64,000 nucleotides of DNA from Rotaria macrura (GCA_900239685.1 OENT01000049.1:62001-126000), one strand, 5' to 3'. Shown: positions 1-13,649, numbered from the stretch's first letter. Numbers and translations: made by a program. The notes: generated from the sequence alone by a model not told the origin.

Positions 1-1
1 A

Positions 2-160
2 GGATATAGATCTTTACAACTTCATGTACATGTTATGAATTACAAAGCGATTCGTTTATATGAAAAAGTTGGTTTTGTAATATATGAATTGATACCAAAT
101 TATTATGGCAATTTACCAAAAAATCCACCAAATGCCTTTCGCATGATTTTAACATTATAA
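2..160 (+). CDS. GNAT-family N-acetyltransferase, C-terminal end only (NAA50/NAA60-like)
   Basis: This is the last 52 codons and TAA stop of a gene that enters from the left edge. The reading includes LQLHVHVMNYKAIRLYEKVG, which matches the end of the GNAT fold: a beta strand, then the x-N-x-x-A-I-x-x-Y-x-x-x-G-F helix that packs against acetyl-CoA. A YY pair follows, as in the N-terminal acetyltransferases NAA50 and NAA60. Those enzymes move acetyl from acetyl-CoA to protein N-termini. The acetyl-CoA loop (Q/R-x-x-G-x-G/A) lies outside the window, so subfamily and substrate are inferred from a short tail. A poly(A) signal follows at 226-231. The gene converges on STIL, whose stop is 363 bp away. 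It could be another RimI-like GNAT. Confidence 0.72.
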   Translation, partial: GYRSLQLHVHVMNYKAIRLYEKVGFVIYELIPNYYGNLPKNPPNAFRMILTL

Positions 161-225
161 TCATAGGACAATTAATATAAAAACCAGGAAGTATTTTTGG
201 AAAAAATAACCAAAGATTTTGATTC

Positions 226-231
226 AATAAA
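226..231 (+). promoter_or_regulatory. Poly(A) signal AATAAA for the GNAT gene
   Basis: AATAAA lies 66 nt after the GNAT stop codon. The rest of 161-522, between the convergent GNAT and STIL genes, holds no open frame of note. A TTTATT at 243-248 reads as AATAAA on the minus strand and could serve STIL. Confidence 0.5.
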
Positions 232-522
232 GAACAGATAAATTTATTATTACATTGTTTTTTAATTTACGATCATACAGACAGAAAAATACCTGAACAC
301 TTGTCAAGGCACAAAAAAAGAGATGATTCTTTTCCTCGTTCAAAAAAAGAAATCCTTAGAAAGAGAGAAACAATGGCAAGGATATGACATATTCACAGAA
401 GAAAGAGTAGTTGTGTGTGGACGGATGGTTTTTTCTCGATACTTACACTATTCTATGTATGTGCGGCTTGAGAATGATATCACGGTTTGATTGTTCATTC
501 TTTTTGTTTTTTGTTTTCGTTT

Positions 523-3500
523 TTATTGGTTAGTATCTGTAAAAAGGCCGTATCTTTGTAAATATTCTTGAGTTTCAAATGATAAACTTTTATCAGCCAA
601 CTGAGATGTTTGCGGTAAAGTATGGACGGACTTTTGTGATTGTCGATCACATTCAATAGCAACTGCTAATTGATCATCTTCGAGATATTTCATCTCTAAA
701 CTATGAACTTCAATAGAAAGATTATTATCTAATTTTTGTGGTGATGTTGGAAGAAGTTCTACTGGGCGTGGCGTCTTCGAAATCGATGGTGATTGAGGAT
801 ATACAGTTGTGGTGCTACTCTGTTGATTAATAAATTGCATTTGAACACCATTTGAAATAAAACTAATACCAGTGGTTCTTGTCGACGTGACATGTTGCTG
901 TTGTTGTTGTTGAATGACATTAGATAATTGAAAAATATTGTCATTTTGATTTTCACATTCTTTATCGTTTAATTTTAACGGTGTTGTATCGATTGAATTA
1001 TAGGATGTCATCAATGAAGATCTTTGTTGTTGTTGTTGTTGCTGCTGCTGCTGTTTTTGCTGTTGATTATCGATAAATTGAAAAATGGGTTTGAGAATAT
1101 CGACAGGGTTCAGATCTGCAGACACTGATGCAGTGGGTATAGAATTTGATTGAATTGGTGTAGTGGATTTACGAAGAGACGTATAGTCGATTATTGGTTC
1201 ACGTTGAAGTAAAATTGATGAGGAGAGAGGAGATTGAATTTGCACCGATGATGCCTTAGAAGACAAATAAACAGGTATATTCAAAACATTTTAAAAAGAA
1301 TTCTTGTCAATTTGATAGCTTGTTACGTTGAAAACTTGACTGTTTTCAAATGTCAACGCATTCGTATTTGATTCTTTTTCGACTAGAGAATACACATCGA
1401 AAATGATCAATCATTTTCTTACAGTTTTCATTCATTTTCTGTGTATATGTACAACAATCTAGTCTAGTTATAAAGAAATTGACAAGATTAACCAGATGGA
1501 TTAAGCAACAGTCTTTTTATCTATTCGTTTTTTATCAATAGTTCTGTGAAAACAATTAAAATTTGCTTCCACTATTTAAATATAAATATTCATGTAATGA
1601 ACAATCGTTAGATTTCATGAATGGTTGTGTCTAGTGTTTGCATGTCAATAATATAAACTACCCTTAGATATTCAAAATTAGAGGTTTAGTACCATTTAAA
1701 CTTAGTTCAAGATATAGATGATAGAAATACTTTTCAGACGTTTCCAGTTCATCATTGAGTTTTATTTAGGAACGCGATGCAGAAGTTTCTGTGTCCAATT
1801 ACATCGAAGTACATTAGTTTTAGTTGAACAAATTAATGCTGAATGTCCGCTATGCCTTACTAATAGCCATTAAATATCAATGTGGACGAGATCCGATCAT
1901 TGGGAAAAATGAGAAATGAAATACTTAAGTAATATCAAAAGAATGAAGTATTCGAAGAATTATGCGTGAAGGTCAAAAATGATTTCTCCACGTTACTGAA
2001 GCACCTTATCGTCATAATGTGTATTTCAATTTAAGTAACTGTTTGAGTTTTAATTTAGTTAATTCACAAAAGATCTATTGTGTAGTTCGTGCATAGGCAT
2101 TTGTTTATTGGAAATTCAATATTAATCGTATCGACAGATTTCATGAACAAAACCGCGCAACTAAAATCTATCTTATCACATATTCTACAATAATGTTTTT
2201 GACTTCATTGATGGAAAACTTCAGGATAAGTTCGAAAAACTTAAGATCTACTCGATTGTACACGATGTGTCTTGTTCATATCTACGTAGTTTGCGACGCC
2301 GATCGATAGACTAATATCCATGCTTTTGATATGATACTACTGAGTTTCTGATCTTGAAGCAGCTGTATTCTCTAGAAAAGTTGACACGAGGAAAAAACGT
2401 AGTGTGACATGAAGAAATATACTTCTATCTATATTTTTTGACTGATGAATTTCTTACAGGAAGATATTACTCGTTGCTTTTCATCGTCTAAATATAATTT
2501 GAAAGAAATGAAAGTAGTTTCGATGTTCTTTTCTTGAAACATTGAACACAAGTGCGATTATTTTCGAAAGTTGTGTTCTTCTTTAAATATTTTATTGATT
2601 CTTTATTCCTGAATAACTCCAAAATACCTTTTTCTTTTTCGTTAAAAAGTTTTTCTTCTACCTACAGATCACAAAGTTGTATTACCAATTCAAATATTCC
2701 CTCGGTCTTTTCTATGATTCTTGGGAACGATGATTATGAAACATATATAAATAATTACTTCTTGCATACAGAGATCCTTGTGTCTGAATCTGAACGACTC
2801 TGGTTGAATGACATTATTCATATTCTATTTCGATCACGTTAATATTATGATATTATCGAATTTCTTCTATGATACAAAATGATTCTATTGTCTTTAAGAA
2901 GATCGACTCTTCATTCATCAAACCATTGTAACATCAATACATTCAGTGAGAATTAAAAGCAATTTTTTTACTAACTCAAGTTTCTTACGATAGAGATTAC
3001 ATCATTTATTATACTAGACAGAATTTGTCTAGATCCCTACTCTATTGATGACAACAATCTGATCGAATACTTGAAATTAACTTATTTCTAATATGTACGT
3101 ACTGTATTCTTCGTAGCAATCAATGATGTTTGCTGTTGAAAATTTTCAATGTTTGATGATGATACATTATTCGATTCACTTTGAATGACGAGTGGTGATT
3201 CGACAATAAAATCATTTGAATTTGATGGTTGCGGTTCACTTTGTACAGCCGCATCGCGTTTGTTCAATTCTTTTATAGATGTTATTATCGAACTTTGGTT
3301 TAGTTGTTGATTTTGATTAACTAAAAGTTGCGCAACTAGTGCAGTTAATGATTGTATATGAGCATCGTACGATTGCATTCTTTCAATAAGTTCCTGTTTC
3401 CATTGAACATCGTTACCAACTATCGATGAGACAAGAGATGACGATTGTTTCGATCGAGGAGTTTTCGTTGATGTACAATCATTTCTATTAGGCGTCGTTA

Positions 3501-6375
3501 TAGCTGTTGTTGACAATGAATCCCATGAAGGTAATTCTGTTATGGATTGTCTTGGTGGTAAACGAGGAACACCAAATAAACTTCCGTTAGTATTCGATGA
3601 GGAAACGGTAGCTTCGTGATGATCGTTATGATCATTTCGAGATATATCTGAGGAAAGAAGAGTTATGCCCAATGGAAAACGATTACTATTAATTGATGGA
3701 ATAGTTCGATGTTGAATAGGAAAAGCAATATTTTCCGAATGATTTCTCAATCTAGGAGAATTCGTCTGTACATCATTGATACGTTTAAATTCAAAGTCGT
3801 ATGGAATTTGTGTACTCGAATTTCCGTCGTATTGATAAAATATTGATTTTGGGATGGGTAACATTTTTGAACAAGTCCATATGTCATAATCGATTGTTAT
3901 TGTTGGCAGTAGATTTGTTGTCGATAAACAAACTTCATAAAAAATACATTTGTTAATTGATGTTGACAAATAACATGCAAGTAAAAACGATTGTTGAGAA
4001 TGGATTCCTGAGCGAAGACGTTGTTTCAATGATGAATTCATACAAAAACGAATACATGCTGCCCAAACAAATGCACATTGAACATTCATAATATTCGATA
4101 CCCAACTAAAAGAAAAGAAATATACGAACATATTCGTTTTTCGAAAGATTGTTTTCTCTTTTAAAAATCTTACATTCCGACTAATGGCAATGAACATGCG
4201 TGTGGATCATTTTCAAGTAGTAATAAAATTTTATTTTTCGACGTTCGATCTAAACTGCAATAGCCAAAATGTGATTGATTCATATGAATATTGTTTTCGG
4301 TTGATGAACTAAGTTTTTTCAATAGAGCTGTTGGTAATATATGAATAGAATCAGAATTAATTGGGGTTAATTTAAAACTATTTTTGATTGTTGAAAGATC
4401 AAAAGATATATCGGCACTTGACGATGTCGAATTTATTGTTGACATTTGACATTTAAGATATGAGAATCGATGTAATTCAACGGGCAAAGATGAATGACAA
4501 TAATCCTCGACTTCCTAGGAAAAACGAATAACATCATTATGTTACATATCAATATGAAGATACTATTTGGATATTAGAAATATCTTCGCTTTTTTTTCTT
4601 GGTTAAAGGGTCCAAATCTACTTACATAAAGCGTATCGTACTCAATTAGAAAGCCGTTTATCCTCACTTAAAGCGTTAACTTTGTCTGGGCTGGAACTCA
4701 GTATTGTGAAAATTTCCTAGAATGAAACTTTGCACAAAGAATCGACACCCAGAATTGCTTAATCGTTATATGAAAAATCATTGTACAGTTTAAATTTGTA
4801 ATTTCGAATAAGCAACCTAAGATTTAAATAAATAATAAAACAACAACAATTGCCATTTAATCGAATTCTAAGAAGAAGAAAACAGCAGCTAACACTGTGC
4901 GATGAAGGAAAGGATGAAAATTTAATCGGATGTGTTCTCTGTTATTTATGCGTTTTAGATTTTTAAACATGAAATAATTATCGATTTTCAGTGAATTCAA
5001 AATAGCTGATTCGCTAAGCGATAATAAAACTGAAGCAATCATCATCGCACAATGATATTCTCAGCCGTAAATTATTGTTTGTCCCAAATGCGAACGAAAC
5101 ATGAAGATTAAATGGTTGATTGGAGCTGTTGATAAAGAGTTCGAGTTACATAAAATAACACAGCATGACAACACAGAAAGTAGATAATAATACAATTTTC
5201 TTGTCGTTCAGTTACCAGTATTCAACGAGATTTTGATGGAATACGACGAAGATAACTGATCTCAAGCAGAGACACACAGACAGTCGTTCCAAAAGCAACG
5301 TGTTGCCATACAATTCTGGACAGTATTCTCCTTTGATAGAACTGAATAGTTTAGAAATAGAGCAAGCTGAAAGTTTATTCAAGTAACAAAGGCATGTCAT
5401 TTCATAAGAATTTAAAAATAACGTGTATTCAACCCCTTTAGCGTACGATGTTATTTATAATCTGGACGAAATTAATAGATCTGAATGATTTATTTCATAG
5501 TTTGAACAGTCATTTAATTTCTAATTCTGCGTAAAAAATCGGAAAAGTACTAGTTGTAATTAGGTGTAAGACAACATCATCTTACGAATCCCTATGGGTA
5601 GATGTTACCTTACAGTTTATCTATCTCAAATTCTTCAACATTGAGGAATTTCGCAATGTTCAAACTTCGTACTAAGTGTGATTGAACATATTTCTATCAA
5701 GATTCTACGAAGCATTCATTATAGATGAGCATGTGATTAAAATACATCACTGTTATGAACATGTCGATTAGGTCAACATGAGATTGAGATCAGTTTTTGA
5801 TTTTTCTTTGCCTATGAAATATCTCAAATAGGCTAGAAAGTAAAATCTATTGAATTGTTTTTAGTACACTCTTGCTAGCTGAATTCTAGTATGGTTAAAC
5901 GTTCCTACTACTTCCCAGAAAAAAAGAAGCATGTCGATCTTCATATAAATGAGAGTTTTGACGGAAGCTTTGGCATGCTTACTTTCATTCTATCTTGCAT
6001 GAAGTTAGTCTTGCTTGGTGAAGTTTTATTATTATCAAATAGAATCGGTATTAGAAATTCGCCGGTTAATGGTCGATGATTATGAATATCGTTTGTTGTT
6101 GAATCGTTTAATATTAAACGATCGATAACGTATGTTAAGCGTTGTGATTCATCATCGGATATCAATGTTCCAATAAATTGCATTTGAGAACGATACGTTG
6201 AAATATTTTGTGAACGTATAGCCGAGCGAAATACTTTATCTTCAAGTATTAGTTGTGGTGATAATTGTTCATGTTGATGACATAAACCAAGATAAAATGA
6301 TCGACCAACGGGCGTGGAATCCCACAATGATGAACAGAATGCCATTGATACCGGATGATGATTCATTTTTTTCAT
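523..6375 (-). CDS. STIL: STIL (SCL/TAL1-interrupting locus) centriole duplication factor
   Basis: STIL binds PLK4 and SAS-6 to start procentriole assembly. Proposed exons, 5' to 3' on the minus strand: 6375-5983, 4514-4174, 4105-3103 and 1254-523. All have GT-AG junctions and matching phases, giving 822 aa (the human protein is ~1290). Residues 1-131 hold the conserved N-terminal motifs LWDSTPVG and LTGEFLIP. Residues ~190-275 match the STIL core, including KILLLLENDPHACSLPLVGI followed by a VWAACIRF stretch. Residues ~479-514 form a short amphipathic coiled coil, where STIL binds PLK4. Residues ~760-818 are the STAN motif, ending in EYLQRYGLF (human KKYMKRYGLL). The middle is Ser/Thr/Gln-rich with polyQ tracts from CAA/CAG runs near 890-910 and 1025-1070. 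An in-frame stop lies just before the ATG at 6375. Two introns are long (1.47 and 1.85 kb). The join to the last exon rests on phase and the STAN motif; the exon before it would otherwise stop at 3088. Confidence 0.88.
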
Positions 6376-9284
6376 TGAATCACATCTTCAAACAATAATA
6401 ATACGGCAATAGTATTCAAGTCGTCAATAATTTTGTGTTCTCAGAACTTAATCAATTGCTATTAATCGTCAAATAATTTTATTGCTTTCCCTTATTATAC
6501 TTCACAATCACTCACTAGAACTACCTTGCATTCTTTTTTTTCTTGTAAATAATCATCTCAATCAATACCAAACACTGCTAAAAACTTATACCAAGTCGGA
6601 ACAAGAATCTCGCTCTTTGTCACTGTGAAAAAGTTCAAGCCATCAAGCTCTACTGATCTACGAAAAGTATACAGTGTGCTATTTTATCAAGTATGAAGAG
6701 TTTCTCACACATTCGAAATCATTGTATGATATCGAAGAGAAAATTTCGTGAGGAATATAAAAGTTATAGTCGAGTAGGTACAAGTCCCATGATTTCCGCC
6801 CCTGTACCCTTGAGCGGACTTTTACCCAGCAAATATAAATACTAAAGTCCATTAAACGAGACATAGACCAATGAAGTTTTGTTCGAAAAAGTATGCACCG
6901 TTTATCTCATATGATTTTTGAATCAATCAACAATCTCTAAAGTATTTGTTTTCACTAGGAAACCTCTATATATCGAAATTTTATTGTCTTGCCGTGTAGA
7001 GATAATCGTTGCATGAGAAATGAAAGAATATTAATTACAAAGAAATTCGTTTCAAAATTAATTTACCTTAGATTATACTCACCTACTTCATAGAACACAT
7101 ATAAGATACTTTATAAAGGACGTAGAGAAAAAATAATCTTTTAACTTTATCATGAAAAGACATAATTTCTATTTCAATTCCTTTTCCTATTAAACGAGTG
7201 TATGGAAATGATATGTTTAATAATAAATTTTCTAACATAGAGAATGATTCTTTTTTTCAATTGTGACTTAGAGGCTACGTTTTATTTGTCGTTTGCTTTG
7301 TTTTCATTTACAAAGGTAAATAAAATTTCAAGAATTTTTACTTTTCTTTCTGCTGACGAATGAAAATATTTTACTAACCAATTGACTTTCAATCGTGATT
7401 AAAGATGTTTTGTTTTCGAATGAATAACTGTCAGAATTGTTAATTTCGATGTAGTTCTCTCCGATGTTTGCTCTTCAATTGTAAGTTTATTCGGTGTGTA
7501 GTACAGAATATCCTACGAACATCCATCGTGATGTACTTTCAGAATTGGAGACTACTGATTTCATATTAAAGTACGTTCCTCACAATCGAATGGGTAATAT
7601 TGATTCATTTTTTTTTCCACAATAAATCATGACGAATCGACTGTCAATAATAAGATAACTACAAGGATGAATCCATCGAACAGATAATGTCTCTCGAATA
7701 GACTTGATGAATAATTTAAGGTCACGATGCAAACTAATCTTGGAAGTTGACAATTTTCCCACAAGAATCTAATCGAGACACTTATTTCTTTTCGAAATAT
7801 TTTCAGTTACTCGATTTTGTTGAAATCAAGTTATCATAGTTCAAAATTATCATTTTTCTAAGACATGAAAGAAATTCGAAAATCAAACCTGGATACTTCA
7901 AAGAAGGAAACAAATCTTCGGGTTTGATAACATCCGAAATTCGACTGATCTGTTTTCTTTTGTAGCTAATATTCGATTTCTTCTCTAGAAGAAAAGTTGA
8001 CTCTATCGAGCAATAGAAGATAAGCGTCCTCATGAATTTCTTAATGATTGAATTTAAAAAAATTTTCCACGTTGTGAGTGACAGCTAAATTCATTTCTCA
8101 TACTATAACTACGTAGAATCAATAATATAAAATACATTTCAGTATTAATGTGTGTCTTTTTTACTTATCCTCATTTTTATTTTATATCCATAGCGACAAT
8201 CTTATCTCATAAAACCACTTAATTTTGCCTGAGAGAATCGTTCGTCATTGAAATAATTTCAGAATATCATTAAACACAAAACTTGATTTCTCGGAGGGTC
8301 CTATCACACAAAGTAAACTTGGCAAAAAACGCTCACTTCGTCCAGCAATCAAAAATTCAAGAAAATGAATTAGAATTACACTCCTCTTAGGATTAACAGT
8401 AAAATGACATGTTTCAATCTTTGTAGTTTCTTACGTCAGATTACATAACCATGTTCCTCATTGTGAAAAGCTTCAAGTTCATACTCAATCATTATCGAGT
8501 CTAGAGTTTCTAGATGATGATTACTATGCTAAACATAATATCTACGGAGTGTTGTAATAAAAGGAAAAACTGTAGGTATCACGAATTTGCATTCAAGAAA
8601 AACGTGCTCTTCAAATTTGCGCAATTCAATACCTACTTGAATGAAATTCGATAGACTCAAAGAATCTTCTTCGACCTAAAGTAAAATTCAATGAAACGAA
8701 TTTCCATCAGAGCCAAACAAATTTATTTAATCATAAAAACTGCGCACAAATATTTTTGTTAGTTAATCAAAAATGATTTGTTTTAAAGTTAATTGATATG
8801 CAAGATAAACTGTTGTTAAAACATGATGACGTTAATTGTTTTGTTATTTTCTATAATATTAATAAGGAAAAAAATGATTTTAAGAAATAACACGACAATG
8901 AATGTGCAGAACTAATGTGATTTTATTTGAAAATTTATTTCAATGAAAACAAAAAAACAATAAATATATAAATGAAATATATTTATTAAAATATGATTAC
9001 TTAAATGATCGAATTGGTATATGAGCAATATAAATAATGCTAGTATAGATTTATCTGCAAGAAAATAAAGAATAATCTCAACTGTTCGATATCGATTTCC
9101 AATTACACAATAGAACTATTAGCGTACGCAACAAAATTCTGTTTTCCTGAGATAGAACAATATAAATCATAACATGTATAATATGAAGAAAAGAAAAGTG
9201 AATAATGTTCATATTCATCGATCAATTTTATCTGTCAAATGTGTTTTTTTTTCAATTCAATTTTGTATGTTGTCTCGTTGTATT
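6376..9284. other. Intergenic, 2.9 kb, nothing recognised
   Basis: This AT-rich stretch lies upstream of STIL and downstream of CARM1. Only short open frames (up to ~76 codons) occur, without family motifs or paired splice sites I could chain. It must include the STIL promoter at its left end and possibly the CARM1 3' UTR at its right end. Confidence 0.5.
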
Positions 9285-9524
9285 CTATTTTTGAAATGGC
9301 ATATTTCCATTTTTTGAACCAAGAAACTTAGCATATCCATTTGGTATTCTCTAATTGAAATAAACATGATGTATGATAGATAGGTTAATTGCCTTCACTT
9401 ACATGGTTCATCGATGAAAAACTATTTGACGGATCGAAGTGATTATAAGTCGTTGCCCATGGTACTGAATGATGTTGACCGATTCCTTGTTGAAAATTCG
9501 TAGCGGCATTGTTCAGCAAGGTTC
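9285..9524 (-). CDS. Two probable 3'-terminal coding exons, likely of CARM1
   Basis: Two exons have clean signals on the minus strand: 9524-9403 (acceptor ATGTAG, donor GTAAGT) and 9350-9285 (acceptor CAATTAG, ending in TAG). The first is open only when entered at phase 1 and leaves at phase 0; the second continues from phase 0. The product is Asn/Gln/Ser-rich (TLLNNAATNFQQG... ending GNMPFQK), similar in composition to the disordered C-terminus of CARM1. A phase-1 donor (G|GTACTA, GT at 10796-10795) inside the last CARM1 exon would join them and extend CARM1 from 522 to 573 aa, skipping the stop at 10762. They might instead belong to a separate gene with the doubtful exons at 9580-9830. Confidence 0.5.
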
Positions 9525-9559
9525 CTACATAATAAAGGATAGATAATAATACTAGATAT

Positions 9560-9860
9560 GATTTTATTTAAAGCTGGCAAAAACTAATTTATCGATTGAC
9601 TGAACTCCTTTCTTTCTGTATGATCAAATAATGAATTCTTCCAGAAAGAGATATTCCAGGCGTGATGGCAAATCCATCGGTCTAAAATAATGACCAGAAT
9701 GAAAAGCAGGACAGATCTAATCTACTAATTATCAGTTTAATACTCACATCGAATACGAAATTCAATGGTAGTCGATAAAGATCCTCGTTTTCAGTTGATA
9801 GGATTATTCGGCATAGTCAAAGTTCGGTGTAATTATTCGATAGGTAACTACAAAGGTGAA
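9560..9860 (-). other. Doubtful exon pair in the putative CARM1 3' intron
   Basis: The minus strand shows a stretch reading ILSTENEDLYRLPLNFVFD that ends at a GTGAGT donor. An ~58-nt intron and a TTTTAG acceptor follow, then a frame reading TDGFAITPGISLSGRIHYLI that stops near 9585. Upstream the frame is closed by a TGA unless one shift is allowed. The plus strand is open over part of the same bases. I recognise no family. This may be a gene remnant or chance. Confidence 0.2.
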
Positions 9861-10761
9861 TATGATTGTTCAACAAACATATATAAAAATCAAACGAAAG
9901 TAAATAATTAATATAAATCAGGTTAGCTAAAATTTATCTGAAGTGTACCGATCGATGTTTTTCTTGTCTCGAACTTCGAGACTCTGCCACCACTATATCA
10001 AATATAGAGAAAGTGAGAGAAATATTTTCATTCGATCGACTCGAAGGACTCTGTGAGTATGCTTTTTAATAAAAAAACACATCTTCAAGTTAACTTTTGT
10101 TTTCTACTGAAGACGTGTATCCAAATTAATTAGTTTTAAAAAAATCATTTGTTTATATATATATGTATATATATTCAAAAACAAATTAACGATGTCTCAT
10201 ATCTTTTTGTCTATTTTTACTATGCGCCTTTCTTTCAAAGATTGCCTTACGGTACACTGAACAAGTTCTATAGGAGAGACTATGAGAGAGAACAGCATTG
10301 TTCAATCTAGCTAAAACGATCATCAAAAGAGGAATTGCTAAAACTTCTACGATATGCAATACTTAATCAGACAAACGTGTTCATTTACGAATATAAATTT
10401 CATTACTCACATACTGAATTCTATAACTGAGTAAAAGAAAGTCTTCAATTTTAATCCGTTCAATGAAATCTCAAACGAATGAAAGGCAGCAGCACATTAT
10501 ACATAAATAAATACTACTTTTGTTTTTGAATTCTAAAATTCATATGAGATACTTTGTGGTATTTCTTTCTCTCTCCCTCTTACTCCTTTAAACATAAAAT
10601 ACGATAACTGAAGTATTTTTAGAAAAAAAAAACGCAAACAACAATCACACTCTGAAACGACGATAGAACTTAGAAGAGTCTTCATGATGTCAGTATGGAA
10701 ATATTTAACGAAAGTAAAACAAATTTGAAATAGTAAGCAACTCGGATGATGTTTAAACTCC

Positions 10762-13649
10762 TTAACACCATCCCCAATCAGTAGCCATTCTAGTACCATC
10801 ATAATCGTCACTTGAATTTAAATTATTATTAATGTTGCAATTTTGAGAGAACGGATTTGCATTTGGATGAATGTCGCCAACTGATCCTAATGTTTCATTT
10901 GGTAATCCATTCCAGTACTGTTCTGTTGGTGATTCATGAAATTGTCCTGGTGGTATAGTTGTTGGTCCGTTCGGATATCTGAATAAAGTCAGAAACTCAT
11001 ATTCATTTCAATGAAAATAAATTTCATAGATTCAAACCGAAAATAAGGATTTTTAAGATCAAGTACATTTTCAGCCGATATATTTGTGCCTTCAATTTCA
11101 AGATACATTTCAACATCATAACTTTGTCTACAAATAGAAGAATGTATTTTTTTTTATAAGTTCAAATCTATAAAATAAGTAGAAAGGAAAATATTTACTT
11201 TCGATTCGAATGTAATATAGCATGGCCTTTAAGAATTTGCCCTTGACTTGCTGTAAGTGGTTTACTAAATAAACAACGAACTTGATACCAATGCGTCAAT
11301 GGTTGTGTTGGTGCTGTTGATAACCATACTTGAGAACTAGAGAAAACAATTAAAATTATTATCAATTAATATTCAAATATAAAAGCAAGACCTTGTTCCA
11401 TCAAATGAAACATCAAACCAAAATGCTAAACCATGTACAACAGCTCCTGTTGTCATTTCAAACCATAGTGGAATATTAATTTCATGTAAATCTTCTTCAC
11501 TTGCAGTTAAAAAGTTCACCGAATATTTAATGGGTTTAGCTAAGCAAACTCGTACATCAAAATTATCAACAATGGGCTGTTTAAAATATTCATCTATAGC
11601 TGCTTCACGTAATGTTGTTAAATCAACACCATAGAATGATTGTTGATACCAAAAATTTGCCTTGCCAACTTGTTCCATGTGGAGACTCTCATCTGTAAAT
11701 GGTGTGACATAAAGATCACCTGTTGTTGGATACATTTTACCATTGGGTTTAAGAAATTTTTTTGCATGAATATATGATTCTAACATGCGTTCATTATATA
11801 ACATATAACCCATCGGTTCAGATATAATAACGTCAACTTGTTCGGGTAATGTTATTTCTTCAACTTTACCAGCAATAACTTGTATACGACTACTTAAATG
11901 ATTATTTTCTACCAGTGTCTAAAAAATAGAAAATACGTATGTTCATGAAATTATTGCATGGTGATTAAAATCGATTACTTTTGCATGTTCAGCCATTGAA
12001 CTTGCTTCAATGGCATAAACTTTACGTGCACCAGCTTGAACAGCAAAAAATGAGAGTATACCTGAACCAGCACCAACATCGAGAACAACCTGAAATAGAA
12101 AACGTCGAATTATTGTTTTTCTTTTCGAGTCAATAATTATTCTAATGAATAACAAGAAACATACTTTGCCAGAAAAATCAACAGAATTATCAAGAATAGC
12201 TCGTTGATAAGTTGACGTACGAATATAATCTTGCATCATATTCTGTTGTTGAGAGAGATAACCATAAAACTAAACGAAAACAAAAAAATCAAACGTCTTT
12301 TTTCAAATAAAAACGTAACAATAAAGAAATTTTTCACCTGAAAATATTGTTCTGCCGATGATTCTTCTGTTCGTTCATCGAACTGTGAACTTGCAAAGTC
12401 CTCAAGATTTTTACCACTTTTGATAGATTCAAGAAGTTTATTGAAACTGACTGCATCTAAAATGAAAGACGTTAGTGAGCATGCATGTGTTCTATTCAAA
12501 TGATGACAACATTTAGTTTCTCTCGAAGAACGACTTAAGTCTGATACAAACACAGAATGAAAGGGAATGGACGACAACAACAACAAAAGAACGAAATTCG
12601 TTTACTATAAAAAAAATATCTGTTAGAAAGTCATTTCTGTATTCATTGATGTTCTACTATTGTACTCTCGTCATAGATGGAACTGCTGTCATTTTTTTTA
12701 GACCGATACCTGTTTCCGTTCGAATCGGACTATTCCAAAACAAGATACTAATGACATGTCAATTCACTACTGAATTCTGATATATGGACATTGCACCGAT
12801 CAAACAAACCTTCAAATGAAATCTTGCTACATAGTCAATTGCTGTGACATGTCTTGATAGTTTTCTACGTTTTGGCCTAAGGCTTCATTGTTGATAAAAA
12901 TAGTCTAATGAAAAGCATTCTCTAAGTCATATCTATGTTAAACCAATTATTGTGGGATTCGCAAGACTAGGTTTGATTGCATTTATTTATTATATGAATA
13001 CAATCATAGAAAAGGAAAAGAGGAAAATTTTCAATGGTACAGACCATTTTCAAAACGAAACAGACCGACCGATTCCGTTTATGATGTTCGTAGAAAAGAA
13101 CGACGCTAAGTTTCTATAGAGACGTATAAATTGTATACGAAACTAGACAAATCGATGTTCTCTACTAGTCAATGCAGACAACTGTTGAAGTAGTCGAAGA
13201 AAACATAGTAACGAATTAGATTTAATCTCCTTGTTTTTCTTTCAATAGGTTTCTTGATGTCTTGCTTTATTGCCAATCAACTAGATTTAATTCGAGTAAA
13301 ATTACCTTCTCCATCGGCGAATTTTAATAGATAAGAGAGATGATTTTTTTTCGGTAAACTAATAATGATGCCAGTAGAACCCGATCGAATATTTTTCAAT
13401 GATTGATCAAACGAAACTTTCAATACATTCGATGAATCTAAATACAACATGAATTGAATTGACCTTGAAGAGGAAGTTTAAAAAAAGCACAAAAGATGAA
13501 AGAAAATCAAAATGCGCACCTCGTTTAACAAATAGAGTATAGTTTGTGTCAGAATCTTGTTTTATTGATATGACATTTTTATGTTGTTGCCGATCTTTTA
13601 CTATATCCTCATCCAATGGTACAAATTCAACGTTCGAATATTCATGCAT
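10762..13649 (-). CDS. CARM1: CARM1 / PRMT4 histone-arginine methyltransferase
   Basis: This type I enzyme puts asymmetric dimethylarginine on histone H3 and on coactivators and splicing factors, using S-adenosylmethionine. Nine exons chain with GT-AG sites and matching phases: 13649-13520, 13437-13306, 12456-12338, 12269-12165, 12089-11979, 11918-11392, 11336-11199, 11127-11038 and 10978-10762, giving 522 aa. Residues ~1-110 are the PH-like N-terminal domain special to CARM1. Next come [12 protein letters not shown] and the [14 protein letters not shown] helix. SAM motif I reads [14 protein letters not shown], the double-E loop [15 protein letters not shown], and the THW loop LTHWYQ. The C-terminus is Asn/Pro/Ser-rich. 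The start at 13649 is the only ATG near the head of exon 1. The end at 10762 (WGWC then TAA) may be bypassed by splicing to the exons at 9403-9524. Intron 2 is 868 nt by these limits (12457-13305 inclusive is 849). It is divergent from PRPF8. Confidence 0.95.

Noticed and set aside
2552-2842. 96-codon plus-strand frame within the long last STIL intron
   Set aside because: It begins at a GTG with no ATG near the head, is Phe/Ser-rich as expected for AT-rich noise, has no family motif, and lies inside a phase-consistent intron.
5941-6079. Plus-strand frame opposite STIL exon 1 (5891-6079)
   Set aside because: It is antisense to a well-supported STIL exon.
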